Source: Roseicyclus marinus | GTDB lineage: Bacteria; Pseudomonadota; Alphaproteobacteria; Rhodobacterales; Rhodobacteraceae | Reading direction: 5' to 3' | Assembly (NCBI RefSeq): GCF_036322625.1 | Contig: NZ_AP027266.1 | Location: forward strand, 2,607,001-2,671,000 | Length of the DNA stretch: 64,000 nucleotides | Shown here: positions 40,396-50,094 of the stretch, one piece after another | How positions within the stretch are numbered: position 1 is the stretch's first letter | Layout of the letters: every line of letters begins with the position of its first letter | Notes under the pieces: model-generated | The model's database searches: none | Seen by the model: the letters and a program-made list of their open reading frames with translations, nothing else | What the model was told of the DNA's origin: nothing | Program-made: the position numbers and the translations under genes

Positions 40396-41829
40396 TCAGA
40401 TCCCCTTGGCGGTATAGCTTTTCGCCACCCGGTCGATGCTGACGAGAAAGGCCGCCGTGCGCAGGTCGGTCACATTGTCATGGGTCCACCAGACCTCGCG
40501 CATCGACTGGTAGGCCGCGCGCATCGTGTCGTCGAGGCCCGAGCGCACCAGCTCAAGCTCGCCCGCGCCGCGCAGGTATTTCTCCTTGAAGCCGGGTGAC
40601 AGCGTCCAGTTGATCGAACTGTCGCGGCTGATGCGTTCGAGCTCGTCCACGATGAGCTGATGGCGCGCCTCTTCCTGGCGGCGCTGCATCCGGCCAAAGC
40701 GGATATGCGACAGGTTCTTGACCCATTCGAAATAGCTGACCGTCACGCCGCCCGCATTGGCGTAGAGATCGGGGATGATGACCGTCCCCTTGTGGCGCAG
40801 GATTTCATCGGCGCCCGCCGTCACCGGGCCGTTCGCCGCCTCGATGATCAGCGGGGCCTTGATCGCGGGGGCGTTGTGCATGTTGATCACGCCTTCCATC
40901 GCGGCGGGGATCAGGATGTCGCACTCGGCCTCCAAGAGCTTGGCGCCATCTTCGTGATAGATCCCCAAGGGGCAGCCCCTGACGCCGTCGTTGCGGATGA
41001 TCCAGTCGCGCAGGGCCACGATGTCGAGCCCGTCCGGGTTCGACAGCCCTCCGTCGCGTTCGATCACATGGGTGACCTTGCACCCGTCCTCGGTCGAGAG
41101 GAACAGCGCCGCGTGATAGCCCACATTGCCAAGGCCCTGAACGATCACGCGCTTGCCGTCGAGCGTGCCGGACAGCTTCGCAGCCTTAACATCCTCGGGA
41201 TGGCGGAAGAATTCCTGAAGCGCGTATTGCACCCCCCGGCCCGTCGCCTCGACCCGCCCCTGGATGCCGCCCGCATGGATCGGCTTGCCGGTGACACAGG
41301 CCCGCGCGTTGATGTCGGTGGTGTTCATCCGTGCATATTGATCGGCGATGATCGCCATCTCGCGTTCGCCCGTGCCCATGTCGGGGGCGGGCACGTTCTG
41401 CGCCGGGTGGATCAGGTCGCGCTTGATCAGCTCATAGGCGAAACGGCGGGTGATCTTTTCGATCTCGTCCTGGTCCCATTGGCGGGGATCGATGCAAAGC
41501 CCACCCTTTGACCCGCCGAAGGGCGCCTCCACCAGCGCGCATTTGTAGGTCATCAGCGCGGCCAGCGCCTCCACCTCGTCCTGGTTGACGGACAGCGCGT
41601 AGCGGATACCGCCCTTGACCGGTTCGGTGTGTTCGGAATGGACCGACCGATAGCCGGTAAAGGTATGGATCTCGCCCCGCAGGCGGACGCCGAAGCGCAC
41701 GGTATAGGTCGAGTTGCAGACGCGGATCTTTTCTTCCAGCCCCGGGGGCAGATCCATCAGCGCTGCGGCGCGGGTGAACATCAGGTCCACGGATTGTCGG
41801 AAACTCGGTTCACCACTACGCGGGTTCAT
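40396..41829 (-). CDS. gdhA: Glutamate dehydrogenase (Glu/Leu/Phe/Val dehydrogenase)
   Basis: A 477-residue NAD(P)-dependent dehydrogenase. Active-site Lys in VEAPFGGSKGGL, substrate motif PVKGGIRY, PAPDMGTGEREMA with the catalytic Asp, and the Rossmann loop VIVQGLGNVGYHAA. The C-terminal ANAGGVTVSYFEW stretch is typical for GDH. ATG 41829 has GGAGGAG 9 bases upstream. Converts glutamate and 2-oxoglutarate with ammonia; coenzyme is not predicted. Confidence 0.92.
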   Translation of the reverse strand: MNPRSGEPSFRQSVDLMFTRAAALMDLPPGLEEKIRVCNSTYTVRFGVRLRGEIHTFTGYRSVHSEHTEPVKGGIRYALSVNQDEVEALAALMTYKCALVEAPFGGSKGGLCIDPRQWDQDEIEKITRRFAYELIKRDLIHPAQNVPAPDMGTGEREMAIIADQYARMNTTDINARACVTGKPIHAGGIQGRVEATGRGVQYALQEFFRHPEDVKAAKLSGTLDGKRVIVQGLGNVGYHAALFLSTEDGCKVTHVIERDGGLSNPDGLDIVALRDWIIRNDGVRGCPLGIYHEDGAKLLEAECDILIPAAMEGVINMHNAPAIKAPLIIEAANGPVTAGADEILRHKGTVIIPDLYANAGGVTVSYFEWVKNLSHIRFGRMQRRQEEARHQLIVDELERISRDSSINWTLSPGFKEKYLRGAGELELVRSGLDDTMRAAYQSMREVWWTHDNVTDLRTAAFLVSIDRVAKSYTAKGI

Positions 41830-42071
41830 TGGCATCTCCTCCCACTGCCGGTTGGTCGGACGGTCAGGCCCGCGCCGACTCAACCTTCAGGAGTGCACAG
41901 CCGGGCACGTGTCTCAACCCATTCGATGCCCGGCGACGCGCAAGAAGATGCGACGACCGTCTTTCGTGCAAGAAGCTGCCCCATTTTCGCCCTGCTCGCA
42001 CGGCAATCAGTGCGACGGCATGGCCCGCAGCGCGGGAATGCCCGAAGACGGAATTGGCCGGAGCCTGCGCA

Positions 42072-43739
42072 ATGCACAGAACGACAGCATTCCAGCAGAC
42101 CCTTGCGGGGGGTGCGCTGCACCGGCTGGCGCGACGTTTCTGGCGGCGCGAGGATGGCTCCACCACGATCTTTGCCACCGTCGTCTTCGTACTGATGGTG
42201 GGGATCGGCGGGATCGCCATCGATGTCATGCGGTTCGAAACGCAGCGCGTGCAGCTGCAATACACGCTGGACCGGGCGGTTCTGGCCGCAGCCTCGCTGA
42301 CGCAGACGCAAAGCCCCCGCGCCGTGGTCGAAAACTATTTCGCGACCTCGGGTCTCGAGAACTATCGGCTCCGGGTGGAGGTCGAGCCGGGGATCAATTT
42401 CCGCCGCGTCACGGCGCGGGCCGAAATCGACACCCAGACCCTGTTCATGAACCTCTTCGGTCAGCCGATCCTGACCTCCTACGCTGCGGGTGCCGCCGAG
42501 GAGCGCACCCGCAACATCGAGGTGTCGCTGGTGCTCGACCATTCGGGTTCGATGAACGAGGACCCGACCTATCGCATCAATGACCTGCGACCGGCGGCCC
42601 GCAATTTCGTCAGCACCGTGATGGCCGCAAACGGCAATGGCACGGGCGAGCAATTCGTATCCGTGTCGCTCATCCCCTATGATTACACGGTGAACATCGG
42701 GCCCGAACTTGCCTCGGTCTATGCGCTGACCAACGAGCACAGCTATTCGACCTGCGCCCGCTTCTACGATCAGCATTACACCTTCGCCACGGTCGATCCC
42801 GATCTGGGTCTGAACCCGACGGTCCCGCTGCAGCGGTTTGGGCATTTCTCGTCCCTCACGTATGGTCAGCGTCCCATCACCCAACCTGCCTGCAACAGGG
42901 GGACACGTGCGCAGGTCGTTCCCTGGTCCAACAGCATCGCCGACCTGCACGCGGCCATCGATGCGCTGGACCCAAGGGGGGCCACGGCCATCGACGTGGG
43001 GATGCGTTGGGCCGCCGCCCTTCTCGATCCCACAGCACGCCCGGCCCTGTCGGGCCTGATCACAAGCGGCGATGTCCATGCCGATTTCCAGGGGCGTCCG
43101 GCAGCCTATGACGACACCGGAACCGCCAAGGTCATCGTCTTGATGACCGATGGGGCGAGCTCTCGGCAATATGACCTGAAGCCCGCCTACCGCACAGGCC
43201 CCAGCCCCTTCTGGCGCGATCCGGCCACGGGAAACATCTCGGTCTATTACGCGCAATGGAACGAATACTGGCACGAAGCCCATGACCGTTGGCGGAACTT
43301 TCCCGATGGCGAGGCGGCGGCCGTTCAGCTGGATTACCGCGACGTCTGGAACGAGATGTCGCTTGTCACCCTGCTTCTGGACATGTTCAGCCCCGATGGC
43401 TGGCTCATGCATGACGGCGTGCCATCCACCGTGAACGCTTGGCGCCAGCCCGCGATCATGGCGTTTCAGGCGCAATTCGATTTCCCGAATGTCTTTGACG
43501 AATTCGTCGCCCCGAACGGGACCATCGGCGACCAGAGGCTGAATGCGGTCTGCACCGCCGCAAAGGCGCGCGGCATCGTGATCTTCACCATCGCCTTCGC
43601 AGCGCCCGAGAGCGGACAGACCGCAATGCAGGCCTGCGCGTCTTCGCCTGCGCATCATTACAACGTCACTGATGCCAATATCGGCAATGCCTTTGCCTCG
43701 ATCGCACAATCGATCAACCGCCTGCGGCTGGTGCAATGA
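42072..43739 (+). CDS. TadG-like pilus-assembly protein with von Willebrand A domain
   Basis: A 555-residue protein with a pseudopilin-like N-terminus (RRFWRREDGSTTIFATVVFVLMVGIGGIAIDVMRFE), where a basic stretch and Glu/Asp precede a single helix at about residues 32-52. A vWA domain starts near residue 150 with the metal site D156-x-S158-x-S160 (LDHSGSM), and VIVLMTDGASS follows. It ends with a DANIGNAFASIAQSINRLRL helix. It leads three TadE/TadG-like genes; the Tad secretion ATPase genes are elsewhere. Confidence 0.8.
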   Translation: MHRTTAFQQTLAGGALHRLARRFWRREDGSTTIFATVVFVLMVGIGGIAIDVMRFETQRVQLQYTLDRAVLAAASLTQTQSPRAVVENYFATSGLENYRLRVEVEPGINFRRVTARAEIDTQTLFMNLFGQPILTSYAAGAAEERTRNIEVSLVLDHSGSMNEDPTYRINDLRPAARNFVSTVMAANGNGTGEQFVSVSLIPYDYTVNIGPELASVYALTNEHSYSTCARFYDQHYTFATVDPDLGLNPTVPLQRFGHFSSLTYGQRPITQPACNRGTRAQVVPWSNSIADLHAAIDALDPRGATAIDVGMRWAAALLDPTARPALSGLITSGDVHADFQGRPAAYDDTGTAKVIVLMTDGASSRQYDLKPAYRTGPSPFWRDPATGNISVYYAQWNEYWHEAHDRWRNFPDGEAAAVQLDYRDVWNEMSLVTLLLDMFSPDGWLMHDGVPSTVNAWRQPAIMAFQAQFDFPNVFDEFVAPNGTIGDQRLNAVCTAAKARGIVIFTIAFAAPESGQTAMQACASSPAHHYNVTDANIGNAFASIAQSINRLRLVQ

Positions 43740-43755
43740 CAACGGGGGGCAAGGC

Positions 43756-44319
43756 ATGACCGGTCTGTGCAAGCTGATCACCCGTTTCGCGCGCGATGAA
43801 CGGGCCACCGCGACGATGGAATTCGTCATCATGTTCCCGGTCGTCATCACCCTGTTCATCGCGGTTTTCGAGAATGGCGTGATCCTGACGCGGCAGGTTT
43901 TGCTGGAACGCTCACTGGACGAGGCGGTGCGCCTGTTGCGGCTTGCGCGCACCATCACGGATGCGGAAACCGGCCAGCCCCGTGCCTTGACCGCCGCCGA
44001 TATTTCGGAGGCGATCTGCGACAACACCGGCGCGATCCCCGATTGCGACACCGTGCTGGTGGTCGATCTGCGCGTGATCGACACGACAACCTATGCCCTG
44101 CCTGCGGCGGATGTGTCTTGCGTCGATCGCCGGGACCTCACGATCCAGCCGGCGAACGAATTCCGGCAGGGTCAGAACAATGACCTCGTGGTGATCCGTG
44201 TCTGCGCCATCGTGGACCGGCTCCTGCCCTTTTCGGGCTTTGGCCTGAACCTCGTGCGCGACGACACGGGCGGTCTGCATATCGTCGCCTCCTCCGTCTT
44301 CGTGAACGAACCGCAATGA
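43756..44319 (+). CDS. TadE-like minor pseudopilin
   Basis: A 187-residue protein with the TadE start: FARDERATATMEFVIMFPVVITLFIAVFENG, a basic leader and a helix headed by Met-Glu-Phe with Glu at position +5 after the probable prepilin cleavage. The periplasmic part has paired Cys. ATG 43756 lies 17 bases after the TadG-like stop, with GGGGGC just upstream. Adjacent to two similar genes, it probably acts in the same surface structure. Confidence 0.78.
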   Translation: MTGLCKLITRFARDERATATMEFVIMFPVVITLFIAVFENGVILTRQVLLERSLDEAVRLLRLARTITDAETGQPRALTAADISEAICDNTGAIPDCDTVLVVDLRVIDTTTYALPAADVSCVDRRDLTIQPANEFRQGQNNDLVVIRVCAIVDRLLPFSGFGLNLVRDDTGGLHIVASSVFVNEPQ

Positions 44320-44323
44320 GGGG

Positions 44324-44881
44324 ATGGCCATGCCGATAGGGATGATCCGCAGATTCTGGCGCGACGAACGGGCCGCCATCGCGATGGAGACGGCCATCAT
44401 CACGCCGGTTCTTGCGTGGTGCTACATCTCGAGTTTCGTCTTTTTCGACGCGTTTCGCAGCTACAACAGCTCGATCAAGGCGACCTATGCGATTTCCGAC
44501 GTGATCTCGCGGCAGACGATGACCTTGCGGCGGAGCGACATCGACGGTTACGCGACCTTGGTGGATGGTCTTGTGCGCAACACCGGCGGCATACGCTTGC
44601 GGGTCTCCCAGATCGTGTATGAGGCCGAGACCGACAGCCATTGCGTGGAATGGTCCGCTGCCACCAACGGCGAAGCGGCGCTGTTCACGTCCAACCTCGT
44701 CGACATGGGCGATCTCTTGCCCGACATGGTCGATGCCGAGCGGCTGATCCTCGTGCAGTCCTTCATCCCCTATCGCCCGGCCTTCAATATGGGCATCGAC
44801 CTGATCACCTTCACGAATTTCACCTTTACCCGGCCGCGATACGCAGGCCAGGTCCCCTACGAAACACAGAACAGCTGTTGA
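44324..44881 (+). CDS. TadE/TadF-like pseudopilin
   Basis: A 185-residue protein beginning MIRRFWRDERAAIAMETAIITPVLAWCYISSFVFFDAFR, the same prepilin-like arrangement as its upstream neighbour, with a single helix followed by a mostly beta periplasmic domain ending in Cys. Five bases separate it from the previous stop. Role presumably as a minor component or chaperone of a Tad pilus. Confidence 0.75.
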   Translation: MAMPIGMIRRFWRDERAAIAMETAIITPVLAWCYISSFVFFDAFRSYNSSIKATYAISDVISRQTMTLRRSDIDGYATLVDGLVRNTGGIRLRVSQIVYEAETDSHCVEWSAATNGEAALFTSNLVDMGDLLPDMVDAERLILVQSFIPYRPAFNMGIDLITFTNFTFTRPRYAGQVPYETQNSC

Positions 44882-44987
44882 CCCGGCCATGCCGCGTCGC
44901 GCGCATGCCCGCCCGTGTCGCGGCTGGGCTTTCTTTTGCCCGATCACACCCCGATAGTGCCCCTGCAGGACGGCCAAGGGGCAGAAC

Positions 44988-46241
44988 ATGCGCTATTCGG
45001 GCTGGCAGGTGCTGGCACAGGGGATCACGGGCAATCGCGGCTGGCGGCCAGCCTGGCGCGACCCCGCGCCGAAAGGTGCCTATGACATCGTGATCATCGG
45101 TGGCGGCGGCCACGGGCTGGCCACCGCGCATTACCTGGCCAAGCGGCACGGGCTGACCAATGTCGCGGTGCTCGAGAAAGGCTATCTGGGCGGCGGCAAC
45201 GTGGGGCGCAACACCACCATCGTGCGGGCCAATTACGGGCTTCCCGGCAATTCCGAATTCTATTCCCATTCCCTCAAGCTCTGGGAAGGGCTGGAGCAGG
45301 ACCTGAACTACAACGTGATGCACAGCCAGCGCGGCGTCATCAACCTGTTCCATTCCGACGGGCAGCGCGACGCGGCGGCCCGGCGGGGCAACATGATGAT
45401 CGCGCAAGGCGATGATGCGATCCTCTTGGACCGCGACGGCTGCCGCGAGATCCTGCCCTATCTCGACTATGACCAGACGCGGTTCCCGATCTATGGCGGG
45501 CTTTACCATCCGCGCGGCGGCACGGCGCGGCATGACGCGGTGGCCTGGGGCTTTGCCCGCGCCGCCGACCGGCGCGGCGTCGACCTGATCCAGAATTGCG
45601 AGGTCACGGGGATCGACATCGAAAACGGGCGCGTGACCGGCGTGCAGACCACGCGCGGTTCCATCCGGGCGAAAAAGGTCGGGATCGTGGTGGCGGGACG
45701 CTCGAGCCAGGTGGCGGCCATGGCCGGGATGCGTCTGCCCATCGAAAGCCACATCCTTCAGGCCTTCGTCACCGAGGGGCTGAAACCCGTGATCGACCAT
45801 GTGGTGACCTATGGCATGGGCCATTTCTACATCAGCCAATCCGACAAGGGCGGGCTGGTCTTTGGTGGCGATCTGGATTTCTACGCCTCCTATGCCGCGC
45901 GCGGCAACCTGCCCATGGCCGAACATGTGGTCGAGGCCGCGATGACGCTGATGCCCGTGATCGGACAGGCGCGGATGCTGCGCAGCTGGGGCGGCATCAT
46001 GGACATGTCGCCCGATGGATCGCCCATCATCGACCGCACCCATGTCGAGGGTCTCTACCTGAATTGCGGCTGGTGCTACGGCGGGTTCAAGGCGGTGCCG
46101 GGATCGGGCGATTGCTTTGCCCATCTGATCGCGACCGACCAACCGCACCCCGCCGCCGCGCGCTACCGTCTCGACCGTTTCGCCACGGGCCATGGCCTGA
46201 TGGACGAAGAGGGCACGGGCAGCCAGCACAACCTTCATTGA
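44988..46241 (+). CDS. soxB: Sarcosine oxidase, beta subunit
   Basis: Catalytic subunit of heterotetrameric sarcosine oxidase, which oxidises N-methylglycine to glycine, passing the methyl group to tetrahydrofolate. 417 residues; FAD loop DIVIIGGGGHGLATAHYLAKRHG near residue 28, and GGGNVGRNTTIVRANYG. The LNCGWCYGGFKAVPGSG segment near the end is conserved in SoxB. First gene of soxBDAG; nothing in the window shows its regulator. Confidence 0.94.
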   Translation: MRYSGWQVLAQGITGNRGWRPAWRDPAPKGAYDIVIIGGGGHGLATAHYLAKRHGLTNVAVLEKGYLGGGNVGRNTTIVRANYGLPGNSEFYSHSLKLWEGLEQDLNYNVMHSQRGVINLFHSDGQRDAAARRGNMMIAQGDDAILLDRDGCREILPYLDYDQTRFPIYGGLYHPRGGTARHDAVAWGFARAADRRGVDLIQNCEVTGIDIENGRVTGVQTTRGSIRAKKVGIVVAGRSSQVAAMAGMRLPIESHILQAFVTEGLKPVIDHVVTYGMGHFYISQSDKGGLVFGGDLDFYASYAARGNLPMAEHVVEAAMTLMPVIGQARMLRSWGGIMDMSPDGSPIIDRTHVEGLYLNCGWCYGGFKAVPGSGDCFAHLIATDQPHPAAARYRLDRFATGHGLMDEEGTGSQHNLH

Positions 46242-46254
46242 GAGGCCGGACCAG

Positions 46255-46518
46255 ATGCTCATCCCCTGCCCCCAATGCGGGCCCCGCGACATCCGCGAAT
46301 TCACCTGCAAAGGGCATGAAACCCATATGAAGCGCCCCGCCCCCGACGCGCCGCCGACCGCTTGGGACGACCACCTGCACAACCGCGACAACCCCGCCGG
46401 GCCAACGCGCGAATTGTGGTATCACGGGGCGGGCTGCGGCGCATGGCTGGTCGTGTCGCGCAACACGGTGACCCATGCGATCGCCGGTGCGACGCTCGCC
46501 CGCGAGGGGGCGCGATGA
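46255..46518 (+). CDS. soxD: Sarcosine oxidase, delta subunit
   Basis: An 87-residue zinc-binding small subunit. LIPCPQCGPRDIREF gives a C-x2-C pair, and the third and fourth ligands are probably His/Cys in LWYHGAGCGAWLVV. The start is 13 bases after the soxB stop, and the stop overlaps soxA by four bases. Size and motif are typical for SoxD. Confidence 0.93.
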   Translation: MLIPCPQCGPRDIREFTCKGHETHMKRPAPDAPPTAWDDHLHNRDNPAGPTRELWYHGAGCGAWLVVSRNTVTHAIAGATLAREGAR

Positions 46519-49448
46519 GGGTCGGCAGCACATGGCAGGGCGAAGGCGCGGCCAATGTCACCTTCACCTTCAACGGGCAAAGGGTGACGGGGCGCGCGGG
46601 GGATACGGTCGCCTCGGCGCTTCTGGCCAATGATATCCGGCTGGTCGGGCGCTCGTTCAAATACCACCGTCCGCGCGGCATCCTGACCGCAGGCTCCGAG
46701 GAACCGAATGCGCTGGTGACGGTGGGCAACGGCCCTGACCGAATGCCCAATATCCGCGCCACCGTGCAGGAGATCTACGAGGGGCTCGAGGTCATCAGCC
46801 AGAACCACCTCGGCCCGCTGCACCGCGACCTGATGGCGGTCAACGATCTGCTGCATCCCTTTCTCGGCGCGGGGTTCTACTACAAGACCTTCATGTGGCC
46901 GCGCAGCTTCTGGGAACGGGTCTACGAGCCGCTGATCCGCCGCGCGGCGGGTCTTGGCGCGCTGTCGGGCGAGGCAGGCGGCGCGCCGTCGGAAAAGGCT
47001 TTCGCCTTTTGCGATGTGCTGGTGATCGGGGCGGGCATCACGGGGATCATGGCGGCGCTCACAGCAGCCGAGGCCGGGGCCGATGTGATCTTGGCCGAGG
47101 ATGCGATGGTCGCAGGCGGGCAAACCGGCCCGCAGGATGGCCAGATCGGAGAGCTGGGCGCAGCCGCTTGGGCGCAGGTCTGGCTCGACCATCTGAAAAG
47201 CCTGCCCAATGTGCGGATCATGCTGCGCACCGCCGTGACCGGCGTCTATGATGACGGCAGCTACGGGGCGCTGGAACGCACCGGGCTGCATCTGGCCCCC
47301 GACCCCGACCTGCCGCGCGAAACCTTCTGGCGGATCAGGGCGCGGCAGGCGGTGCTGGCCACCGGTGCCCTGGAACGGCCCATCGCCTTTCCGGCCAATG
47401 ACCGACCCGGCGTGATGATGACCTCGGCCATCGCCACCTATGCGGAGCGTTTCGGCGTGGCCCCGGGCCGCCGCATCGGCTTTTTCGTCACCAACGACCA
47501 CGCCCATCGCACCATTACGGCGCTTGCCGGGCAGCAGGGGTTTTCCAGGCTCACCGTGATCGACCCCCGCCCCGATGCGGTGGTGCAAGGCGATTATCGC
47601 CTGATCGCCGGGGCCGAGGTCGTAGGCACGCGCGGACGGCTTGGCCTGAGCGAGGTGACGATCCGCCGGAACGGGACCGAACAGCGGCTGGACCTCGATT
47701 GCCTTGGGGTTTCGGGGGGATGGAACCCGGCGGTGCACCTGACCTGCCATCTGGGCGCGCGACCCGTCTGGGACGATGCGCGCGCGATGTTTGTGCCCGC
47801 GCCTGCGGCCGTGCCCGGTCTGCATCCGGCGGGGTCCTGCAACGGCACGCTGTCTGTCGCGGGCTGCCTGCGCGAGGGGCATGAGGCGGCGCTCAGGGCG
47901 CTCGCGGCCCTTGGCCGCAAACCGCGCAAGATCGCTCTGCCCCCGGCCAGCGACGATCCGGGCCGGGGCCGCGCGCTTTGGGCAGTGGCGGCAGCGGGCC
48001 GCGCCTGGCTCGATTTCGCCAATGACGTGACCACCAAGGATGTGAAACAGGCCGCCGCCGAGGGCTTCGCCTCCGTCGAGCACATGAAGCGCTACACGAC
48101 GCAGGGCATGGCCCCCGATCAGGGCAAATCGTCGAATATCGGGGCGCTCGCCATCCTGGCCGATGCCACGGGGCGCGGGATCGCGGACACCGGCACCACG
48201 ACCTTCCGCCCGCCCTTTGTTCCCGTGACGCTCAAGGCGATGGGCGCAGGCGCCGAGGGCAAGGGCTTTGCCCCCGAACGCTTCACCACCAGCCATGACG
48301 CCAGTGTCGCGCGCGGTGCGCCCCTGATCGAGGCGGGTCTGTGGTATCGCCCCAGCTATTTCCCCGCGCCGGGCGAGACGACATGGCAGCAAGCCTGCGG
48401 CCGCGAAGTGGCGATGGTGCGCAACGCGGTGGGCATCGTCGATGTCTCGACGCTGGGCAAGATCGAGATCATGGGGCGGGATGCAGGCGCCTTCCTCGAC
48501 TTCTTGTATACGAACACCTTCTCGACCCTGCCTGTCGGCCGCGTCCGCTATGGCCTCATGCTGCGCGAGGATGGGCATGTCATGGATGACGGCACCAGCG
48601 CGCGTCTGGGACAAGATCACTTCGTCATGACGACGACCACCGCCGCTGCCGGGCAGGTCATGGCCCATATGGATTTCGCCGCGCAGGCGCTCTGCCCCGA
48701 TCTGGACGTGCGGTTCCTGTCGGTGACGGAACAATGGGCGCAGTTTTCCATCGCGGGGCCGCTGGCGCGCACGCTGTTGAACGGGGTTCTGGACGCGCCC
48801 ATCGACGATACGGCCTTCCCCTTCATGGGCTGCGGCACAGTGCGGGTGCATGGCATCGCGGCGCGGCTTTTCCGCATCTCCTTTTCCGGTGAGCGCGCCT
48901 ATGAGATCGCCGTGCCCGCGCGCAATGGGGCGGCGCTCTACCGCGATCTCGTCGCCCGGGCCGAGGTCTTGGGCGGCGGTGCCTACGGGATGGAGGCGCT
49001 GAACGTCCTGCGGCTGGAAAAGGGCTTCATCACCCATGCCGAGATCCATGGCCGCGTCACCGCCTTTGACATCGGGATGCAGGGGATGCTGTCGGCCAAG
49101 AAGGATTTCATCGGCAAGGCCGCCGCCGCCCGCCCCGGCCTGCTCGCCCCCGCGCGGGAGCGGTTGGTGGGCCTCAAACCCATTGAGGCTGGTGGGGTTC
49201 TGACCGCAGGCGCGCGGCTCTTCAACCAGGATGACCCACATGTCGCGCGCCACGATCAGGGATATGTCACCTCGGTCGGATCCTCGCCCACGCTGGGCCA
49301 CATGATCGCGCTCGCCTTCTTGCGTCATGGGCCGGACCGCGAGGGGCACGAGATCATGATGGTCGATGCGTTGCGCGGCATCCGGACAAAGGTGGAGGTC
49401 GTATCGCCCGTGTTCTTCGACCCAGAGGGAGGGCGCGCCCGTGGCTGA
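46515..49448 (+). CDS. soxA: Sarcosine oxidase, alpha subunit
   Basis: A 977-residue large subunit that contains NAD and folate sites. Order: a ferredoxin-like N-terminus (FTFNGQRVTGRAGDTVASALLAN), the dinucleotide loop CDVLVIGAGITGIMAALTAAEAG, then from about residue 600 a GcvT-like folate-binding region (EVAMVRNAVGIVDVSTLGKIEIMG, ISFSGERAYEIAVP). Start ATG 46515 overlaps soxD (ATGA). It produces 5,10-methylene-THF from the oxidised methyl group. Confidence 0.94.
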   Translation: MRVGSTWQGEGAANVTFTFNGQRVTGRAGDTVASALLANDIRLVGRSFKYHRPRGILTAGSEEPNALVTVGNGPDRMPNIRATVQEIYEGLEVISQNHLGPLHRDLMAVNDLLHPFLGAGFYYKTFMWPRSFWERVYEPLIRRAAGLGALSGEAGGAPSEKAFAFCDVLVIGAGITGIMAALTAAEAGADVILAEDAMVAGGQTGPQDGQIGELGAAAWAQVWLDHLKSLPNVRIMLRTAVTGVYDDGSYGALERTGLHLAPDPDLPRETFWRIRARQAVLATGALERPIAFPANDRPGVMMTSAIATYAERFGVAPGRRIGFFVTNDHAHRTITALAGQQGFSRLTVIDPRPDAVVQGDYRLIAGAEVVGTRGRLGLSEVTIRRNGTEQRLDLDCLGVSGGWNPAVHLTCHLGARPVWDDARAMFVPAPAAVPGLHPAGSCNGTLSVAGCLREGHEAALRALAALGRKPRKIALPPASDDPGRGRALWAVAAAGRAWLDFANDVTTKDVKQAAAEGFASVEHMKRYTTQGMAPDQGKSSNIGALAILADATGRGIADTGTTTFRPPFVPVTLKAMGAGAEGKGFAPERFTTSHDASVARGAPLIEAGLWYRPSYFPAPGETTWQQACGREVAMVRNAVGIVDVSTLGKIEIMGRDAGAFLDFLYTNTFSTLPVGRVRYGLMLREDGHVMDDGTSARLGQDHFVMTTTTAAAGQVMAHMDFAAQALCPDLDVRFLSVTEQWAQFSIAGPLARTLLNGVLDAPIDDTAFPFMGCGTVRVHGIAARLFRISFSGERAYEIAVPARNGAALYRDLVARAEVLGGGAYGMEALNVLRLEKGFITHAEIHGRVTAFDIGMQGMLSAKKDFIGKAAAARPGLLAPARERLVGLKPIEAGGVLTAGARLFNQDDPHVARHDQGYVTSVGSSPTLGHMIALAFLRHGPDREGHEIMMVDALRGIRTKVEVVSPVFFDPEGGRARG

Positions 49449-50010
49449 GTTGATCGCGCTATCGCCCACCCATGGCCTGACCCCGGTCAGTGTCGGCGGC
49501 GTGACCCTGACCGAAGCCCCGCAAGCGCCGATCTGGGCCATCCTGCCGCTCCGCGCTCAGACAGCGGCTGTCGGCACAGCCCTGCAGGCGGCCCATGGCC
49601 TGCCCTTTCCCGCACCGGGCAGCTTTCACGACGCGGGCCCCGCGCGGATCGCGTGGTCGGGTCTTGATCAGGCATTCCTGATCGGGACGGCCCCCGCGCA
49701 GACCCTTGCCGCGCATGCGGCGCTGATCGATCAATCCGACGCTTGGGCGCATCTCTGTCTCGACGGGGCGGACAGCCGCGATGTGCTGGCCCGCCTTGTC
49801 CCGATCGACCTGTCCCCCGCCGCCTGCCCCAAGGGATCGGCGCGGCGCACGCTTCTGGGGCATATGTCCTGCCTCATCCTGCATCCGGGCGGCGCGGCGT
49901 TCGAGATCTTCGTCTTTCGGTCCATGGCCCACAGCGCCGTGCATGAGCTGACCCGTGCCATGACGGCCGTGGCCGCGCGGCGGGCCCGCGACGGGCACAG
50001 CGTGCCCTGA
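49441..50010 (+). CDS. soxG: Sarcosine oxidase, gamma subunit
   Basis: A 189-residue subunit that is required for the complex, with the pattern LCLDGADSRDVLARLVPIDLSP and GSARRTLLGHMSCLILHPGGAAFEIFVFRS typical of SoxG. GTG 49441 overlaps the soxA end by eight bases, with GAGGGAGGG 9-12 bases upstream. It closes the operon. No folate genes (glyA, purU, folD) follow, unlike in some relatives. Confidence 0.92.
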   Translation: MAELIALSPTHGLTPVSVGGVTLTEAPQAPIWAILPLRAQTAAVGTALQAAHGLPFPAPGSFHDAGPARIAWSGLDQAFLIGTAPAQTLAAHAALIDQSDAWAHLCLDGADSRDVLARLVPIDLSPAACPKGSARRTLLGHMSCLILHPGGAAFEIFVFRSMAHSAVHELTRAMTAVAARRARDGHSVP

Positions 50011-50094
50011 GATCACGTCTACCGGAAATTCATCCCCAGCCTTTCTTGGCAGCGCATCTGGACAGGGCCCGTCCCCCCCCCGATATTACTAGGC

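Noticed and set aside
46422-49541. 1039-codon minus-strand frame opposite soxA
   Set aside because: Composition is typical of an antisense shadow of a high-GC gene, and soxA is a certain gene in the other strand.
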